This document shows positions 60,102 to 64,000 of a stretch of 64,000 nucleotides of DNA, one piece after another. The first letter of the stretch is position 1; each line of letters begins with the position of its first letter. This DNA is from Brevibacillus choshinensis (GTDB taxonomy: Bacteria > Bacillota > Bacilli > Brevibacillales > Brevibacillaceae). The notes below the pieces were generated by a model. That model saw only the letters and a program-made list of their open reading frames with translations, did not search any database and had not been told where the DNA came from. The DNA lies in NCBI RefSeq assembly GCF_016811915.1, contig NZ_CP069127.1:1394001-1458000 (forward strand), written 5' to 3'. The position numbers and the translations under genes were made by a program.

Positions 60102-63100
60102 ATGAAAAGCAAACTCATACAAGTAGGGATAGCGGCGGCCATTCTCATTGCCCTGCCGTTTATCGTGTGGCAGGTAAGCCCGACCCATTCGCTCTCAGTG
60201 TGGATTTTGGACAAAACGGTCCCGAATATGGACTACCGGGAGCATAAAGGACTCATGTGGGCATTGAACCACTTCAAGATTCTCAATCAATCGACGGGCG
60301 AGAGCTTTGCCTATGACCAAGATTACTATGGCTTTTTTCCCGAAGCAGATGGAAAATACCATACCAAGGATTTGCCAGAGGCACAGAGCGAGAATCGGCC
60401 GCAGCTGATCTATCTGACGGATACGTATGGCGTGTACAGCGATGACTTTCTGAAGGATAACGTGCAAGGAACACGCTCCAAGCTCATTTACGGCGGCTTG
60501 ACGGATCAAGATTTGTCGAGGATTTCGCAAAACCTGAAAAATGGCGCTACCTTTGTGGCGGAGTTTAATACCATGGCTTCTCCTACCTCGGCTTCCTCAC
60601 GCAAGCAGATGGAACAAATCCTGTCCGTTACGTGGAAGAAGTGGATGGGACGCTACTTCCTGGATTTGACTCCGGGAGTGGAGGTTCCGGTCTGGATGGT
60701 GAATAACTACGAAAAAGCAACGGGACACAAATGGAGCTTTACAGGCCCGGGAATCGCTTTGGTATCGGACCAGGATCAGGTCGTGATTTTGGAAGAAGGA
60801 AAAGATTTTGGAAAAGGGAGTGTGGAGCTTTCATTTGCCGCCCCTTACGACGAGGAAATGAAGATCGATTCTTCCATCCCGTACTACTACTGGTTCGAGT
60901 TCATGCAGCCCAAAGAAGGCGCTGAGGTTTTGGCCAACTTTCATATGGATGTTACGCCCGAGGGCAAGAAGAAGTTGGGGGAACTTCAATTAACGGAGGA
61001 CTTCCCGGCGATCATTCGTCATAAAAGTGAAAGCTATACGTCGTACTATTTTGCCGGGGACTTTGCCGACAGCAACAAGGTGCCCGAGTGGTGGAAAATT
61101 TGGGGACTCGATTTGTGGAAAAAGTGGTTTGTCTCGGATTTTAAAGGTGATTCCGATGCGTTCTACTGGAAGGCCTATCTGCCGCTGATGAAGAAAATTT
61201 TGCAGGATGTCGTAAATACGCCGCCAACAGTTGAGCGACACGTTCAAGTCCCGATCTATGAAGCAAACGGGATCAAGCAAGTGGCAAAAGTGGAAAATGA
61301 ACAGATTACGCTGTACGACGGCAAATCATGGAATCCGCGCTTCTGGGCTGGAATGAACCTGGGCGCTACGACTCCTGGTCACGATCCTGGGGAACTCAGT
61401 CCGACGAAATGGGATTACTTGCGCTGGTTTAAACAGATGCAGGAAATGAACATCAGTGTCATCCGGATCTATACCATTTTGCCGCCTCATTTCTATGAAG
61501 CATTGGCTGAGTATAACCGCGATAAGGAAAAACCGCTCTACTTCTTCCAAGGCATTTGGTCACCGGAAGAGGAATTAATCGGAACGGACCTAGCAGGAAA
61601 TGACGCTTTCAAGGAGTCGATAACCTCCGCCTTCCAAAAAGAAATCCGGGATACCGTGAATGCTGTACATGGAAACATTACCATTCCAGCGGTGAGGGGT
61701 CATGCGAGCGGAGAGTTTCGTACGGACGTTTCCCCATACTTGCTGGGCTGGATTACAGGGACAGAATGGTATCCATATGCAGTCAAGACTACCAATGACA
61801 ATCATGTCGGGATGCCCCCATATCAGGGGACATATTTCTCGGCCAAACAGCAGGCTTCTCCTTTTGAAAGCTGGCTGGCTTCCATGATGGATGTACTGGC
61901 GAATGAGGAGATGAAATACGGCTGGCAACATCCCGTTTCCTTTACCAACTGGTTAACCACCGACCCGCTCAAGCATCCGAACGAACCGATGGAAAAAGAA
62001 GATCTGGTCCCAGTCGACCCGATGAACATCAATCCAACTGAAAAATGGTCAGCCGGCTATTTTGCAGCCTATCACGTCTATCCGTACTATCCGGACTTTT
62101 TGCGGTATGAACCGAAATATCAGACGTACCGTGATTCTTCCGGGAAGATCAATCCGTACGCTGGATATTTACATGATTTACGTGCGCATCATAAAGGAAT
62201 TCCGTTGATCGTAGCCGAGTTTGGCGTGCCTAGCTCGCGAGGCATGGCGCATTATGGTCCCGCGGGCCGCAATCAGGGGATGCACACGGAAAAAGAGCAA
62301 GGCGAGATGGACGCGGACATGCTCCGCAGCATGGCTGATGAAAAATTCAATGGAGCCCTCCTTTTCGCGTGGCAGGATGAGTGGTTCAAGTTCACCTGGA
62401 ATACGCTTGATATGGAGCTGCCTGGAGAACGAAAGGCCATGTGGAGAAATCGGTTGACCAATGAGGAGAATTTTGGCGTCATTGCGGTTGAACCGGGTGA
62501 AAGCGCAAAAGATATGATTCTGATCGACGGCAAGACATCCGATTGGGAGAGACGTACAGTTAAAATCGAGCAGGAATATCCAGCGTTCAACATGTCGGTT
62601 TCCCACGATGAAGCTTATCTGTATTTACTGCTTCAGAAAAAACAGGGGGTTTGGAACTTATCCAATGACAGGTTGTCTATCGGATTTGACACCATCCCAG
62701 GAGGGAGTCGGATCGCAGACAAAGCGCCGGGACTCCATTTCTCGACAGGAATTGAATTCCTGCTGCAATTGACTGGTGAGAAAAACTCCCGGATTTTTGT
62801 GAACAGCGCCTATGATCAGCACACCTGGTTTTATACCGACATCAAGAAAATGTTACCAGGTGACCCACGCTATAAACACGAGGAGCTTGGTCTGTTTCTG
62901 CCGTGGAAGCTGGCTTTGAACAAAGGATTGTACCTGCCGGAAACGAAACAGACTGTTCCGTTTGAGGAGCTGGAGGTAGGAGTGATGAAACAGGGGATTT
63001 CTGATCCAAATGATCCTGCTTTTAATACACTTGCTGATTGGTACGTAAAAGAGGATCGTTTAGAGATTCGAATTCCTTGGATGTTGCTCGGATTTACTGA

Positions 63101-63338
63101 TCCAAGCTCGCAGCAGGTTTGGGAATATCCCTATAAAGCGGGAGCACTCAAACCTGTTGCCACCGATGGAATCAAGATTGAGCCATTCGTCCAGCCAGTA
63201 GGATCTACGGTTTCCCCAGCCATTGAACCTGCCTTTTATCAATGGGAGAAATGGAATGAACCCACTTATCATGAGCGGAAAAAACAGAGCTTTGACATCC
63301 TCCGCGATGTCTATGCAGAATTTAATCGGGACAAATAG
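60102..63338 (+). CDS. Large membrane-anchored protein with glycosidase-like core and CBM9-like C-terminus
   Basis: The 1078-residue protein has an N-terminal membrane helix (about 5-24) and an outside part. Residues 30-300 form a domain I do not recognise (LMWALNHFKILNQSTGESFAYD...). Residues about 390-770 look like a TIM-barrel glycosidase: WAGMNLGATTPGHDPG, MNISVIRIYTILPP, LLGWITGTEWYP and IPLIVAEFGVPSSRG, where the glutamate is a good nucleophile candidate, then FAWQDEWFKFTWN. Residues about 800-1000 begin LIDGKTSDWE and contain DEAYLYLLLQKK, as in CBM9-like domains. It may trim or release the polymer made by the upstream synthase. The start could also be GTG 60093. Confidence 0.8.
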   Translation: MKSKLIQVGIAAAILIALPFIVWQVSPTHSLSVWILDKTVPNMDYREHKGLMWALNHFKILNQSTGESFAYDQDYYGFFPEADGKYHTKDLPEAQSENRPQLIYLTDTYGVYSDDFLKDNVQGTRSKLIYGGLTDQDLSRISQNLKNGATFVAEFNTMASPTSASSRKQMEQILSVTWKKWMGRYFLDLTPGVEVPVWMVNNYEKATGHKWSFTGPGIALVSDQDQVVILEEGKDFGKGSVELSFAAPYDEEMKIDSSIPYYYWFEFMQPKEGAEVLANFHMDVTPEGKKKLGELQLTEDFPAIIRHKSESYTSYYFAGDFADSNKVPEWWKIWGLDLWKKWFVSDFKGDSDAFYWKAYLPLMKKILQDVVNTPPTVERHVQVPIYEANGIKQVAKVENEQITLYDGKSWNPRFWAGMNLGATTPGHDPGELSPTKWDYLRWFKQMQEMNISVIRIYTILPPHFYEALAEYNRDKEKPLYFFQGIWSPEEELIGTDLAGNDAFKESITSAFQKEIRDTVNAVHGNITIPAVRGHASGEFRTDVSPYLLGWITGTEWYPYAVKTTNDNHVGMPPYQGTYFSAKQQASPFESWLASMMDVLANEEMKYGWQHPVSFTNWLTTDPLKHPNEPMEKEDLVPVDPMNINPTEKWSAGYFAAYHVYPYYPDFLRYEPKYQTYRDSSGKINPYAGYLHDLRAHHKGIPLIVAEFGVPSSRGMAHYGPAGRNQGMHTEKEQGEMDADMLRSMADEKFNGALLFAWQDEWFKFTWNTLDMELPGERKAMWRNRLTNEENFGVIAVEPGESAKDMILIDGKTSDWERRTVKIEQEYPAFNMSVSHDEAYLYLLLQKKQGVWNLSNDRLSIGFDTIPGGSRIADKAPGLHFSTGIEFLLQLTGEKNSRIFVNSAYDQHTWFYTDIKKMLPGDPRYKHEELGLFLPWKLALNKGLYLPETKQTVPFEELEVGVMKQGISDPNDPAFNTLADWYVKEDRLEIRIPWMLLGFTDPSSQQVWEYPYKAGALKPVATDGIKIEPFVQPVGSTVSPAIEPAFYQWEKWNEPTYHERKKQSFDILRDVYAEFNRDK

Positions 63339-63345
63339 AAAGAGG

Positions 63346-63388
63346 AAAACACACAAGCCGTTCGATTGCCGGCTTGTGTGTTTTTTTC
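63346..63388. terminator. Terminator of the polysaccharide operon
   Basis: AAACACACAAGCCG and CGGCTTGTGTGTTT form a 14-bp perfect stem, then T run. Confidence 0.95.
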
Positions 63389-63396
63389 GCGGCGTC

Positions 63397-63999
63397 TTAC
63401 TCCACCAACGGCTTGATCTTGGGGAACACCTTCAGCGCCGTCTTGTAAAACACATCCTCGTGAAACTCAGGAGGGATCAGCTCCCGGACGAATTCCAGAT
63501 AGGGCTTCACAGGAGCAAGGGGCCAGTCGGTTCCAAACAGAAACTTGTCATAATGATCGCAGTAGGTGATCGCGTGGCGAAGATGGGCGAAAAAGACAGG
63601 GGAGTCCTTCAGTCGCTTGCAATTGGCAGCGTCACCTACCATCAAGCCGGAAAGATCGGCAAACATGTTGCGATTCTTGTACACGACCTCTGCCCCATCC
63701 AGCACCCACGGATCGCCAAAATGGGCCATCATGAAATTGACCTCCCGATGCTTCACTGCGACCTCGTCGAGCGTGAGCGGATGGGAGTATTTAAGCAGCC
63801 CTCGCTCCGAATACGTATCGCCCGTATGGAAAACGACAGGCACTTGATGCTTGGCCGCCAGCGCATAGACGGGGTCATAGACGCTATCGTAGGCATAGAA
63901 CGGATAGTAGCCCAGATAGATTTTGAGTCCGACCACTTGTGGCTTCTGCAGGTCAGCTTCCATCCTAGCCAGCGCAGCCGCATCCAGCTTGAACGGGTT
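63397..63999 (-). CDS. Amidohydrolase family protein (partial, 5' end outside window)
   Basis: The last 200 residues of a TIM-barrel amidohydrolase of the PF04909 type, which hydrolyse or decarboxylate small ring compounds and are metal-dependent. VVGLKIYLGYYPFYAYD, VVFHTGDTYSERG with a metal histidine, VNFMMAHFGDPW and FLFGTDWPLAPVKPY with the catalytic aspartate are visible. The frame stays open through the window end. It converges on the polysaccharide operon; no functional link is evident. Confidence 0.85.
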   Translation of the reverse strand, partial: NPFKLDAAALARMEADLQKPQVVGLKIYLGYYPFYAYDSVYDPVYALAAKHQVPVVFHTGDTYSERGLLKYSHPLTLDEVAVKHREVNFMMAHFGDPWVLDGAEVVYKNRNMFADLSGLMVGDAANCKRLKDSPVFFAHLRHAITYCDHYDKFLFGTDWPLAPVKPYLEFVRELIPPEFHEDVFYKTALKVFPKIKPLVE

Positions 64000-64000
64000 G

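Overview
The window is a 64 kb chromosomal segment of a Gram-positive, spore-forming member of the Bacilli, most likely Brevibacillus or a close relative in the Paenibacillaceae. The reasons are the conserved gene order accA-pfkA-pyk ... citZ-icd-mdh-phoP-phoR ... polA-mutM-coaE ... gapB-nrdR-dnaB-dnaI, strong AAGGAGG-type ribosome binding sites, many TTG and GTG starts, and a CwlD-like cell-wall amidase. The species call is inference from gene order and style; no search was run.

Region 1 (1-20 kb) is core metabolism. It holds the end of accA, pfkA and pyk. Then comes the B12-dependent ribonucleotide reductase nrdJ, preceded by two NrdR-type boxes exactly 32 bp apart. A lipoprotein, a hotdog thioesterase, an FxsA protein and an AI-2E-type permease follow. 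The TCA block citZ-icd-mdh has three tandem 25-bp repeats between citZ and icd. After it lie a crotonase-fold protein, phoP-phoR-phoU, a P-loop ATPase and a VanW protein.

Region 2 (20-43 kb) opens with a MarR-controlled efflux operon that encodes two different adaptors and a 14-helix MFS pump. Next are an EamA transporter, a CwlD-like amidase and a divergent polysaccharide deacetylase. The DNA replication and repair block follows: polA, mutM, coaE, a lytic transglycosylase, gapB, an HD-GYP protein, nrdR, dnaB and dnaI. A perfect 38-bp direct repeat lies between mutM and coaE, and gapB carries a CcpN-type operator in its promoter. The region ends with a YdcF-like protein, a secreted protein of ten Big_2-like repeats and a chemoreceptor.

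Region 3 (43-56 kb) is accessory. A functional tRNA-Ala(GGC) gene and a decayed copy of the same unit bracket an AT-rich DNA glycosylase gene and an MFS exporter. Then comes a coherent thiol and sulfur amino acid cluster. Two textbook sigma-54 promoters (TGGCATG-N4-TTGCT) drive two PLP C-S lyases. They are followed by a sigma-54 activator with a three-cysteine sensor motif, a cystine-type ABC importer, a thioredoxin reductase, two tandem thioredoxins (WCPDC) and a D-cysteine desulfhydrase. I read this as cystine/cysteine uptake, intracellular reduction and desulfuration under sigma-54 control. It is the best candidate here for an undescribed system.

Region 4 (56-64 kb) is a tight four-gene exopolysaccharide-type operon: a REC-GGDEF-REC regulator whose GGDEF site is destroyed but whose RxxD site is kept, a membrane-anchored HEAT-like protein, a processive family-2 glycosyltransferase, and a 1078-residue membrane-anchored protein with a glycosidase-like core and a CBM9-like C-terminus. 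A truncated amidohydrolase gene ends the window.
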